Below are positions 1 through 5,962 of a stretch of DNA of 7,531 nucleotides, one piece after another. Each line of letters opens with the position of its first letter. Positions within the stretch are counted from its first letter, which is position 1. Origin of the DNA: Lachnospiraceae bacterium UBA1066 (GTDB lineage Bacteria; Bacillota; Clostridia; Lachnospirales; Lachnospiraceae); NCBI GenBank assembly GCA_002316215.1, contig DCDB01000240.1:1-7531 (forward strand). The letters run 5' to 3'. The position numbers were made by a program, and so were the translations under genes. Below the pieces are notes generated by a model. That model was given only the letters and a program-made list of their open reading frames with translations. It searched no databases and was not told the DNA's origin.

Positions 1-609
1 GCGGATGCGGAAAATGCAGAGAACGCCGGAAAGATTGCGTCTTGCAGCAGAAGGGCACCCGGAGGAAGGGTGCCGGCTGCGCCTGCCTCACCTGCGGAGT
101 GGGGACTGCGCTGGCTTTACGACCAGCCGGAAATATCCGTCATTTTGTCGGGGATGAATTCGATGGAAATGCTGGACGAGAATATCCGTATTGCGGATGA
201 AGCCCGTGTGCACAGCTTTACCGGGGCGGATTTCGCCGTAATTGAAAAAGTAAAGGCCGCCATCAACGAGAAAATGAAGGTCGCCTGCACGGGCTGCGGC
301 TACTGTATGCCCTGTCCGCACGGCGTCGATATTCCCGGTTGCTTCCGCTGTTATAATGAACGCTATACGGACAGTTACGGCAAGAGCATGAAGGAGTATC
401 TGATGACAACGGCTTTCCGTGCAAAGAAAAGTTATGCTTCTCTCTGCGTCGGCTGCGGCCGCTGCGAGAAGCTCTGTCCGCAGTCCATTCCCATCCGTGC
501 GAAGCTTAGGGAAGCGTCGCATCACCTGGAGGGGCCGGTATTCCACTGCGCGGAGTTTTTCAGCCGCGGCATGTTCCGGGCCGGATCTAAGAAGAATCCG
601 GAATCCTGA
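1..609 (+). CDS. Aldo/keto reductase with C-terminal 4Fe-4S ferredoxin-like domain (5'-truncated)
   Basis: Frame 1 is open from the first base to the TGA at 607-609, giving 202 visible residues; the start and most of the TIM barrel lie outside the window. The last part of an aldo/keto reductase barrel is recognisable around visible residues 32-70 (SPAEWGLRW, then VILSGMNSMEMLDENI), a typical NAD(P)-binding end of this family. It is followed by two cysteine motifs, C96-x2-C99-x2-C102-x2-C105-P and C149-x2-C152-x2-C155-x3-C159-P, the usual spacing for 4Fe-4S ligands. This fusion is common in anaerobic Firmicutes and suggests a cytoplasmic oxidoreductase coupled to electron transfer; the substrate cannot be read. 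The AKR catalytic Asp/Tyr/Lys/His residues would lie in the missing part. The stretch before SPAEW is rich in Ala, Glu, Asn, Gly and Arg and looks like a low-complexity linker. No clear U-tract terminator follows. Confidence 0.87.
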   Translation, partial: ADAENAENAGKIASCSRRAPGGRVPAAPASPAEWGLRWLYDQPEISVILSGMNSMEMLDENIRIADEARVHSFTGADFAVIEKVKAAINEKMKVACTGCGYCMPCPHGVDIPGCFRCYNERYTDSYGKSMKEYLMTTAFRAKKSYASLCVGCGRCEKLCPQSIPIRAKLREASHHLEGPVFHCAEFFSRGMFRAGSKKNPES

Positions 610-641
610 ACTGTAACATTTAAGGTCTTATATCATTTTAC

Positions 642-698
642 GGATTCTGTGGTATATGAAAGGATGTCCGGATCCTGTAGCATATGAAAGGATGTTCC
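642..698. repeat. Two tandem copies of a 28/29-bp direct repeat
   Basis: Copy 1 (642-669) and copy 2 (670-698) are adjacent and nearly identical. Both begin GGAT(T/C)CTGT, share the block ATATGAAAGGATGT after a 3-base variable core, and end in TCC or TTCC. The start of a third copy (GATTCTTG) may follow at 699-706. The repeat lies between the aldo/keto reductase stop and the tyrS promoter. No open frame with a ribosome binding site uses it. Function unknown; it could be slippage-derived sequence or a regulator-binding array. Confidence 0.7.
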
Positions 699-703
699 GA
701 TTC

Positions 704-732
704 TTGATTTTCCATGCCGATTGCCGTATACT
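704..732 (+). promoter_or_regulatory. Predicted sigma-A-type promoter for tyrS
   Basis: A -35 element TTGATT (704-709, 4 of 6 to TTGACA) and a -10 element TATACT (727-732, 5 of 6 to TATAAT) are separated by exactly 17 bp. Transcription would start near 739, leaving a leader of only about 24 nt before the tyrS start at 763. Such a short leader leaves no room for a T-box. Predicted from sequence only. Confidence 0.65.
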
Positions 733-762
733 GGCACTATTGAAATGAAGAGGAGTGAGAAA

Positions 763-1986
763 ATGCAGATTTATGAAGAACTTAAGGCACGCGGCCTGAT
801 TGCACAGGTTACCGATGAAGAGCAGGTCCGGGAACTCGTGAATAACGGGAAAGCCGTATTCTATATCGGCTTCGATCCGACGGCGGACAGCCTTCATGTC
901 GGTCATTTTATGGCGCTCTGCCTCATGAAGAGACTGCAGATGGCCGGAAATAAGCCGATTGCGCTTTTAGGCGGCGGCACAGGCATGATCGGCGATCCCT
1001 CGGGACGCACGGATATGCGGAAAATGCTGACAAAGGAGCAGATCCAGCACAATATTGACTGTTTCAAGGTACAGATGAGCCGCTTTATTGATTTCTCGGA
1101 TAATAAGGCGCTCATGGTCAACAACGCCGATTGGCTTTTGGATCTTAATTATGTCGATTTCCTGCGGGAAGTGGGGTCTCATTTCTCCGTGAACCGCATG
1201 CTGACGGCGGAATGCTATAAGCAGAGGATGGAGAAGGGACTTACCTTCCTGGAGTTCAATTATATGATTATGCAGGCGTACGATTTCTTCAGGCTCTATG
1301 AAGATTACGGCTGTAATCTGGAGTTCGGCGGCGATGACCAGTGGAGCAACATGCTGGCCGGGACGGAACTGATCCGCCGGAAGCTCGGGAAGGATTCCCA
1401 TGCCATGACCATTACGCTGCTCCTGAATTCCGAAGGCAAGAAGATGGGCAAGACGGTCGGCGGAGCGGTATGGCTCGATCCGAAGAAGACATCCCCATAC
1501 GATTTTTATCAGTACTGGCGCAATGTCGCCGATGCCGACGTTATGAAATGCATCCGCATGCTTACGTTCCTTCCGCTGGATGAGATCGATGCGATGGATA
1601 AATGGGAAGGCAGCGAGCTCAATAAGGCCAAGGAAATCCTGGCGTTCGAACTGACGAAGCTGGTTCACGGAGAGGAAGAAGCCGTGAAAGCCCAGGATGC
1701 CGCGAAGGCGCTCTTTGCAAATGGCGGCAGCGCCGATCTTCCGACGACGGAACTTCACGATGAAGATTTTGAAAATGACGAGATCGGTCTGATCGCGCTT
1801 CTGGTCAAGACCGGACTCTGCGCCTCAAACGGCGAAGCTCGCCGGACAATCCAGCAGGGCGGCGCGTCCGTCGGCGAGCGTAAGGTGACGGATGTCTTCG
1901 AGAAGCTGAAAAAAGACGAGCTGGCTGCGGGAGATATTATTCTCCGCCGCGGCAAGAAGAATTTTAGGAAAATTACGGTTTCCTGA
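763..1986 (+). CDS. tyrS: Tyrosyl-tRNA synthetase (class I, bacterial TyrS)
   Basis: This 407-residue protein charges tRNA-Tyr with tyrosine in the cytoplasm (EC 6.1.1.1) and has a normal length for the family. The class I HIGH motif appears as H45-V-G-H48 within a typical FDPTADSLHVGH block, and the KMSKS loop appears as K227-M-G-K-T231. Tyrosine-pocket residues are in place: Y34 (in YIGFDP), Y167, Q171 and D174 (YMIMQAYDF). GGDDQW is also conserved. The C-terminus, from about residue 341, is an S4-like RNA-binding domain (LLVKTGLCASNGEARRTIQQ). The ATG at 763 is chosen because AGGAG at 751-755 sits 7 nt upstream; the in-frame TTG at 721 lies upstream of the predicted start of transcription. 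Its last codons (GTT TCC TGA) are part of the downstream tandem repeat. Regulation by a T-box is common for this gene in Firmicutes, but none is seen here. Confidence 0.98.
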   Translation: MQIYEELKARGLIAQVTDEEQVRELVNNGKAVFYIGFDPTADSLHVGHFMALCLMKRLQMAGNKPIALLGGGTGMIGDPSGRTDMRKMLTKEQIQHNIDCFKVQMSRFIDFSDNKALMVNNADWLLDLNYVDFLREVGSHFSVNRMLTAECYKQRMEKGLTFLEFNYMIMQAYDFFRLYEDYGCNLEFGGDDQWSNMLAGTELIRRKLGKDSHAMTITLLLNSEGKKMGKTVGGAVWLDPKKTSPYDFYQYWRNVADADVMKCIRMLTFLPLDEIDAMDKWEGSELNKAKEILAFELTKLVHGEEEAVKAQDAAKALFANGGSADLPTTELHDEDFENDEIGLIALLVKTGLCASNGEARRTIQQGGASVGERKVTDVFEKLKKDELAAGDIILRRGKKNFRKITVS

Positions 1987-2027
1987 GACAGTACGCGCCA
2001 TAATCCATGGCCGGCGTACTGCAGGAA
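1980..2027 (+). other. Long imperfect hairpin, copy 1
   Basis: Three nested arms pair: TTCCTG (1980-1985) with CAGGAA (2022-2027), CAGTACGC (1989-1996) with GCGTACTG (2014-2021), and GCCAT (1997-2001) with ATGGC (2007-2011). The loop is AATCC. The only interruptions are a 3-nt bulge (AGA) on the left and a 2-nt bulge (CG) on the right. This gives 19 Watson-Crick pairs. No U-run follows, so it does not look like a classical intrinsic terminator. It overlaps the tyrS stop codon and could be a 3'-end stabiliser, a processing site or a REP-like element. Confidence 0.8.
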
Positions 2028-2047
2028 GAACTGCAGAAAGACAGCGT

Positions 2048-2095
2048 TTCCTGAGACAGTACGCGCCATAATCCATGACCGGCGTGCTGCAGGAA
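2048..2095 (+). other. Long imperfect hairpin, copy 2
   Basis: This is the second copy of the palindrome, 68 bp downstream of the first. The outer arms TTCCTG (2048-2053) and CAGGAA (2090-2095) are unchanged. The middle arms CAGTACGC (2057-2064) and GCGTGCTG (2082-2089) pair with one U-G wobble. The inner arms GCCAT and ATGAC carry one C-A mismatch. The fold is therefore largely kept despite two substitutions. No U-run follows. Confidence 0.75.
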
Positions 2096-2166
2096 GGGTT
2101 TCAGAAAGATAACAGTTACCTGAGGGGCGGTATAAAAAGAGAATCAGTTAACGACAGGAGAAAACT

Positions 2167-3360
2167 ATGATTTCAGAAAAGATGCAGGGCTTCGTAAAGA
2201 ACAGTTCGGCGATCCGCGCGATGTTCGAAGAAGGAAAGAAGCTGGCGGCGCAGTACGGACCGGAAAATGTCTATGACTTCAGTCTTGGCAATCCGAACGT
2301 GCCGGCTCCGGCGGAAGTGAAGGATGCTATTCTTGACATCATTAATAATGAAAATCCCGTTCTTGTTCACGGCTACATGAACAATTCGGGTTTCGAAGAC
2401 GTCCGGAAGACGATAGCGGAGCATCTGAATGCACAGTACCACAGCCGTTACAGTGAGAAAAATATTCTGATGACGGTCGGTGCGGCCGGAGGCATGAATG
2501 TCATTTTAAAGACATTCCTGAACCCGGGAGACGAGGTCATTACTTTTACACCGTACTTTGGAGAATACCGTTCCTACGTCGGAAATTATGGCGGCGTCCT
2601 TGTCGAAGCGGCAACAAAGGAACCGGCATTTGAGCCGGATCTTGCCGATTTTGCCGCAAAAATCACGAACAAGACGAAAATAGTAATTATTAATTCCCCG
2701 AACAATCCGACGGGCGTCGTTTATTCGGAGAGAACCCTGGTGGAGATTGCCGAGATCCTGTACGAAAAGCAGGCGCTCCTTAAGCAGCCGATCTATCTTT
2801 TGTCGGACGAGCCCTACAGGGAACTGGCCTATGACGGGGTGAAGGTGCCCTGGCTGCCCGGTTATTATCTTAATACCATTGTCGGATATTCTTTCAGCAA
2901 ATCACTTTCCCTTCCGGGAGAGCGGATCGGCTATCTCGTCCTGCCGAACGAGATTACGGATTTTGAAGATGTCGCGTCAGCAGCAAATACGGCCAACCGC
3001 ATCTTAGGTTTCGTCAATGCTCCTTCGCTTATGCAGAGAGTGGCGGCAAAGTGCCTGGATGCGAAAACCGATGTGGCATTTTATGATGAAAACAGGCAGC
3101 TGCTTTACAATGCGCTTACGGAAGATGGTTTTACCTGCGTAAAGCCGCAGGGTGCTTTTTATCTTTGGGTAAAATCGCCCGAGGAGGATGAAAAAGCCTT
3201 TGTGTTTAAGGCAAAGGAGCGGAACCTCCTGATTGTTCCGGGCAGCAGTTTCGGCTGCAAAGGCTGGGTGCGGATCGCTTACTGTGTTTCGCATGAGACT
3301 GTAAAGAACGCATTACCGAAATTCAAGAGTCTGGCGGAGGAATATGGGCTGGGAAAATAA
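2167..3360 (+). CDS. PLP-dependent aminotransferase, class I/II (aspartate/aromatic aminotransferase-like)
   Basis: This 397-residue protein has the fold-type I aminotransferase signature: FSLGNPNVP near the N-terminus, N176-S-P-N-N-P-T-G183, D214-E-P-Y217 (cofactor ring and phosphate contacts), Schiff-base lysine K245 in SFSKSLSLPGERIGY, and R369 in GWVRIAY, which would bind the substrate alpha-carboxylate. Length is normal. The ATG at 2167 has AGGAG (2156-2160) 6 nt upstream. The family covers aspartate, alanine, aromatic and other amino-group donors, and the motifs do not settle the substrate. Its 3' end overlaps hisC by 17 bp, so the two are very likely co-transcribed and translationally coupled. 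Whether its message starts at tyrS or at a promoter inside the repeat-containing gap is not clear. Confidence 0.93.
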   Translation: MISEKMQGFVKNSSAIRAMFEEGKKLAAQYGPENVYDFSLGNPNVPAPAEVKDAILDIINNENPVLVHGYMNNSGFEDVRKTIAEHLNAQYHSRYSEKNILMTVGAAGGMNVILKTFLNPGDEVITFTPYFGEYRSYVGNYGGVLVEAATKEPAFEPDLADFAAKITNKTKIVIINSPNNPTGVVYSERTLVEIAEILYEKQALLKQPIYLLSDEPYRELAYDGVKVPWLPGYYLNTIVGYSFSKSLSLPGERIGYLVLPNEITDFEDVASAANTANRILGFVNAPSLMQRVAAKCLDAKTDVAFYDENRQLLYNALTEDGFTCVKPQGAFYLWVKSPEEDEKAFVFKAKERNLLIVPGSSFGCKGWVRIAYCVSHETVKNALPKFKSLAEEYGLGK

Positions 3361-4393
3361 TGTCAGGCGCGTTGTCCCTTATGTGCCGGGAGAACAGCCG
3401 AAGAAAGCGGATGTCATCAAACTGAATACAAATGAAAATCCTTATCCGCCGTCTTTGGAAGCCGAAAAAGCAGCGGCTTCCATGAGTACGGATGAGCTGC
3501 GTCTTTATCCGGATCCCTCCGCAGAAAGCCTTGTCCGTGCCATTGCCGGCTGTTACGGCCTCAAGGAAAATGAAGTCTTTGTCGGCGTGGGTTCGGATGA
3601 TGTGCTGGCGATGTGCTTTATGACATTTTTTAACTCCGGAAAACCGATCGTTTTTCCGGATATTACCTACAGCTTTTATGATGTCTGGGCGGATCTTTTA
3701 AGGATACCTTACAAAACTCCGCCTCTTACGGAGGACTTCCGCATTAATCCTGCGGATTACCGGGGAGAGAATGGGGGGATTGTCTTCCCGAATCCGAATG
3801 CGCCGACAGGTTCGTTCCTTCCGATGGAAAGCGTGGAAGAAATTGTGGCCGCAAACCGTGAAAGCGTCGTTATTGTGGATGAGGCCTATGTGGATTTTGG
3901 GGCAGAAAGCGCACTGCCGCTCATCCGGAAATACGATAATCTTATCGTGGTGCAGACATTTTCAAAGTCGCGCAGCATGGCGGGGCTCAGGATCGGCTAT
4001 GCGATGGCGGATGAGAAACTTATTCGCTATTTGAACGATGTGAAGTACAGTTTTAATTCGTATACGTTAAACCGTCCGTCTATCCTCATCGGGACAGCCG
4101 AGATGAACAGCAGGGAGCATTTTAAAGAATGCTGCGCCCGGATCGCAAAGACACGGGAAGCTTCTGCGGCGCGTTTTCGCGGGCTAGGGTTTTCGCTTAC
4201 GGATTCCTGTGCGAATTTTCTTTTCGTCACGCATCCGGATAAGACGGCGAAAGAAATTTTTGACTATCTTAAGGAAAACCGTATTTATGTCCGCTGGTTT
4301 GATAAACCGCGGATCCGCAATTATCTGAGGGTGACGATCGGTACGGATCAGGAAATGGACAGGCTTTTTGCATGCCTGTCGGAACTTTTTTAA
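3344..4393 (+). CDS. hisC: Histidinol-phosphate aminotransferase (HisC-like)
   Basis: This 349-residue protein has the length and order of motifs of HisC (EC 2.6.1.9), which transfers an amino group from glutamate to imidazole-acetol phosphate in histidine synthesis. It opens with VRRVVPYVPGEQP and LNTNENPYPP, and carries RLYPDPSAE, NPNAPTG, D179-E-A-Y182-VDF, and the PLP lysine K208 in TFSKSRSMAGLRIGYA; a C-terminal Arg lies in YLRVTIG. The start at 3344 lies inside the preceding gene (17-bp overlap). It is supported by the N-terminal match to the family and by GGAGG at 3336-3340, although the spacer of 3 nt is unusually short, so coupling to upstream translation is likely. No other histidine genes are visible. 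Some HisC-like proteins use aromatic substrates instead, so exact specificity is inferred. Confidence 0.92.
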   Translation: MGWENNVRRVVPYVPGEQPKKADVIKLNTNENPYPPSLEAEKAAASMSTDELRLYPDPSAESLVRAIAGCYGLKENEVFVGVGSDDVLAMCFMTFFNSGKPIVFPDITYSFYDVWADLLRIPYKTPPLTEDFRINPADYRGENGGIVFPNPNAPTGSFLPMESVEEIVAANRESVVIVDEAYVDFGAESALPLIRKYDNLIVVQTFSKSRSMAGLRIGYAMADEKLIRYLNDVKYSFNSYTLNRPSILIGTAEMNSREHFKECCARIAKTREASAARFRGLGFSLTDSCANFLFVTHPDKTAKEIFDYLKENRIYVRWFDKPRIRNYLRVTIGTDQEMDRLFACLSELF

Positions 4394-4409
4394 TTAACAG
4401 GAGGAGTTT

Positions 4410-4898
4410 ATGGATTCAGCAGTTCAATGGTTTTCAACGCACATGGGGTCTATGCCGCCTCAGCTTGCGGTAATGCTTGTCTCGATGCTGCCGATTGTTG
4501 AGCTTCGGGGAGGAATTCCGCTTGCGCGGATTCTGGAACTTCCGCTTTTTCAGGCGATTTTCTTTTCGGTTTTGGGCAATATCATCCCAATCCCGTTTAT
4601 CTTGCTCTTTATCCGGAAAATATTTGACTGGCTGCGTCCGACGAAGCATATCGGCGGCCTGATCAAGAGGCTTGAAAAACGTGCGATGAATAAATCGGAC
4701 AGCATTGCAAATGCGGAATTCTGGGGGCTGGCTGTTTTTGTCGGGGTTCCTCTTCCGGGGACCGGAGGCTGGACGGGTGCCCTTATCGCAGCTCTTCTGG
4801 AAATTGATGTCAAAAAAGCTTCGCTTGCCATTCTTCTCGGAATTGCGATGGCAGCGACCATCATGTCCCTTATTTCCTACGGCATTTTCCATATGTAA
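4410..4898 (+). CDS. Small integral membrane protein, COG2426 / 'small multidrug export' (Sm_multidrug_ex) family
   Basis: This 162-residue, strongly hydrophobic protein shows the two signature blocks of the family: VELRGGIPLA (residues 30-39) and PLPGTGGWTGA (114-124). Membrane segments are likely at about 17-40, 46-70, 105-130 and 137-160, with a charged loop at 71-100 rich in Lys and Arg. The repeated Pro/Gly-containing hydrophobic blocks suggest re-entrant segments, as in DedA-like transport folds (inference). The family name implies drug export, but that function is poorly supported and the substrate is unknown. A strong AGGAGG (4399-4404) sits 5 nt before the ATG, and only 16 bp separate it from hisC, so it is probably the third gene of the aminotransferase operon. 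Confidence 0.88.
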   Translation: MDSAVQWFSTHMGSMPPQLAVMLVSMLPIVELRGGIPLARILELPLFQAIFFSVLGNIIPIPFILLFIRKIFDWLRPTKHIGGLIKRLEKRAMNKSDSIANAEFWGLAVFVGVPLPGTGGWTGALIAALLEIDVKKASLAILLGIAMAATIMSLISYGIFHM

Positions 4899-4904
4899 CT
4901 GAGA

Positions 4905-4921
4905 CGTAAAGCTGTTTTACG
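4905..4921 (+). other. Small hairpin after the membrane-protein gene
   Basis: CGTAAA (4905-4910) and TTTACG (4916-4921) form a perfect 6-bp stem with loop GCTGT. It lies in the 63-bp gap before the hydrolase gene. It is A/T-rich and no U-run follows, so it is at best a weak pause or processing site and not a convincing terminator. Confidence 0.35.
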
Positions 4922-4961
4922 CGGACACATTAAAGTCTTATCCTGAAAGCCGGCTGAAAAA

Positions 4962-5891
4962 ATGTTTATTCTTATTATTGTCTTTCTTGTTTTGCTGCTT
5001 GCCTTTTTTATCGCGGGTTATCTCTTTTTCAGACAGTTTATGATGCGTGAAAAACACCCGGCGGGCGACCATGAAATACCGGGTGAGGAATTCCTCCACG
5101 GATACGGAGAAAGATATAAGAAAGGCCTCGAATGGATACTGGCGCAGAAGACGCAGCATGTGACGATTAAATCGGCGGACGGGCTTATTTTGTGCGCGGA
5201 ATATCTTCCGTGCCGGAATGCGGTCCGGACCGTGCTTCTGGCACACGGCTATCACGGGACCTATTTTAAAGATTTTTCCGAAATCGCGGAATTTTATCAT
5301 CGGCAGGGCTCGAACCTTTTGATGATAACGGAGAGGGCTCACCGGGGCAGCGAGGGCAAGTATATTACCTTCGGTGTCCGGGAAAGCGGAGATCTTATGC
5401 TTTGGTGCCGTTTCCTGAATGAGAAATACGGTGACAGCCTGCCGCTGTACCTGCACGGCGCTTCTATGGGCAGCGCGACTGTCCTTATGGCGGAAGGCGA
5501 GGCGCTTCCGGAAAATACGGCCGGGATTATCGCGGACTGCGGCTATACATCTCCGTGGGATATCTGCGGCTACTTCGCCGGCCATTATCTGCATGTCCCG
5601 AAGTTTCCGCTGCTTTCGATTGTCGATTTGTACGCCAGGCTTTTGGCCCATTTCAGCATGAAAGAGAAATCAGCTCCAGAGATTCTTAAAAAGGCGAAAA
5701 TTCCGGTGCTTTTTGTACATGGGACTAACGATGATTTTGTTCCGCCCCATAACACGGTTGCAAACTATGAAGCCTGTGCGGCGCCGAAGAGGCTCTGCAT
5801 GGTGGACGGGGCGACACATGTGACATCATGGTTCTTTGATACGGAAAAATATCAGCAGTCGCTGCTTTCATTTTTAAATGAAACGTCGTAG
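4962..5891 (+). CDS. Membrane-anchored alpha/beta hydrolase (serine aminopeptidase S33-like)
   Basis: This 309-residue protein begins with one hydrophobic segment (about residues 2-23) followed by a basic/charged stretch. This fits an uncleaved N-terminal anchor; no lipobox is visible. The rest is an alpha/beta hydrolase domain (about 64-306). H95-G-Y-H-G is the oxyanion-hole region, GASMGS carries the nucleophile S168 (GxSxG), D257 in HGTNDDFVP is the likely acid, and H286 in GATHVTSW completes the triad. ERAHRGSEG is typical of Firmicute members of this family. The substrate (ester, lipid or peptide) cannot be inferred. The start has no convincing Shine-Dalgarno, only a purine-rich GGCTGAAAAA, but later ATGs (such as M27 and M28) are no better and would remove the anchor. 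It sits 63 bp after the membrane-protein gene and is closed by a terminator directly at its stop. Confidence 0.9.
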   Translation: MFILIIVFLVLLLAFFIAGYLFFRQFMMREKHPAGDHEIPGEEFLHGYGERYKKGLEWILAQKTQHVTIKSADGLILCAEYLPCRNAVRTVLLAHGYHGTYFKDFSEIAEFYHRQGSNLLMITERAHRGSEGKYITFGVRESGDLMLWCRFLNEKYGDSLPLYLHGASMGSATVLMAEGEALPENTAGIIADCGYTSPWDICGYFAGHYLHVPKFPLLSIVDLYARLLAHFSMKEKSAPEILKKAKIPVLFVHGTNDDFVPPHNTVANYEACAAPKRLCMVDGATHVTSWFFDTEKYQQSLLSFLNETS

Positions 5892-5919
5892 AAGGCTTTC
5901 CCTTGCGGGAGAGCTTTTT
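5892..5919 (+). terminator. Rho-independent terminator after the hydrolase gene
   Basis: AAGGCTTTCCC (5892-5902) pairs with GGGAGAGCTTT (5907-5917) around the loop TTGC, an 11-bp stem with two G-U wobbles. A run of five T (5915-5919) partly overlaps the stem base. It begins at the base after the TAG stop, so it ends the hydrolase transcript. The U-run is short, so some readthrough is possible. Confidence 0.8.
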
Positions 5920-5931
5920 GCGTATTATAAT
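5903..5931 (+). promoter_or_regulatory. Predicted promoter for the HerA-like ATPase gene, overlapping the terminator
   Basis: A perfect -10 TATAAT is at 5926-5931. Exactly 17 bp upstream is TTGCGG (5903-5908), a weak -35 that matches TTG of TTGACA and lies in the loop and 3' arm of the terminator. Transcription should start near 5938, giving a leader of about 25 nt. The perfect -10 is the main support. Confidence 0.6.
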
Positions 5932-5948
5932 TGTGTAAGAATACACAT
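5931..5948. promoter_or_regulatory. Operator-like inverted repeat at the transcription start (Rex-like)
   Basis: TGTGTA (5932-5937) and TACACA (5942-5947) form a perfect 6-bp inverted repeat around AGAA, directly downstream of the -10 box and over the predicted start site. With flanks it reads TTGTGTA-N4-TACACAT, which differs from the Rex operator pattern TTGTGAA-N4-TTCACAA at three positions. Placement suits a repressor. In RNA it could also form a small hairpin just upstream of the Shine-Dalgarno AAGGAGG (5949-5955). The assignment to Rex is inference. Confidence 0.45.
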
Positions 5949-5962
5949 AAGGAGGCCCCTTC

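Larger units (their letters stand above)
1978..2125 (+). repeat. 68-bp tandem duplication spanning the tyrS stop codon
   Basis: Unit 1 (1978-2045) starts with the last two sense codons and stop of tyrS (GTTTCCTGA). Unit 2 (2046-2114) repeats it 68 bp later: the first 51 bases match with only two substitutions (2010 G to A in unit 2, 2018 A to G), and the remainder is looser but keeps CAGAAAGA. A vestigial third start (GTTACCTGAG) is at 2115-2124. Each full unit contains a long palindrome, annotated separately. The block fills most of the 180-bp gap between tyrS and the next gene. The origin may be tandem duplication of a REP-like palindrome. Confidence 0.9.

Noticed and set aside
593..648. 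AGAATCCG (593-600) complementary to CGGATTCT (641-648), and CCGGAT/ATCCGG (581-601), as a terminator for the aldo/keto reductase
   Set aside because: The stems are short, one has a 40-nt loop and the other lies inside the coding region, and no T-run follows either.
721..762. In-frame TTG start giving a 14-residue extension of TyrS
   Set aside because: It overlaps the predicted promoter, has no ribosome binding site, and the ATG at 763 has a strong AGGAG at 7 nt.
967..1758. Long minus-strand open frame (263 codons) antisense to tyrS
   Set aside because: It is fully antisense to a well-conserved tyrS, has no recognisable motifs and an odd composition rich in His, Arg and Ile. It is explained by codon bias of the sense gene.
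2131..2136. TATAAA as a -10 box for the aminotransferase operon
   Set aside because: No acceptable -35 is found 16-18 bp upstream (GATAAC at 17 bp), so it is too weak to annotate, although a promoter somewhere in this gap is possible.
4899..4905. CTGAGAC, shared with the tyrS downstream repeat, as another copy of that element
   Set aside because: Identity extends only about 7 bases and the surrounding palindrome is absent. Chance is sufficient.
4938..5651. Minus-strand open frame (237 codons) antisense to the alpha/beta hydrolase
   Set aside because: The opposite strand carries a complete catalytic triad and membrane anchor. The antisense product is basic, low-complexity at the C-terminus and unrecognisable.
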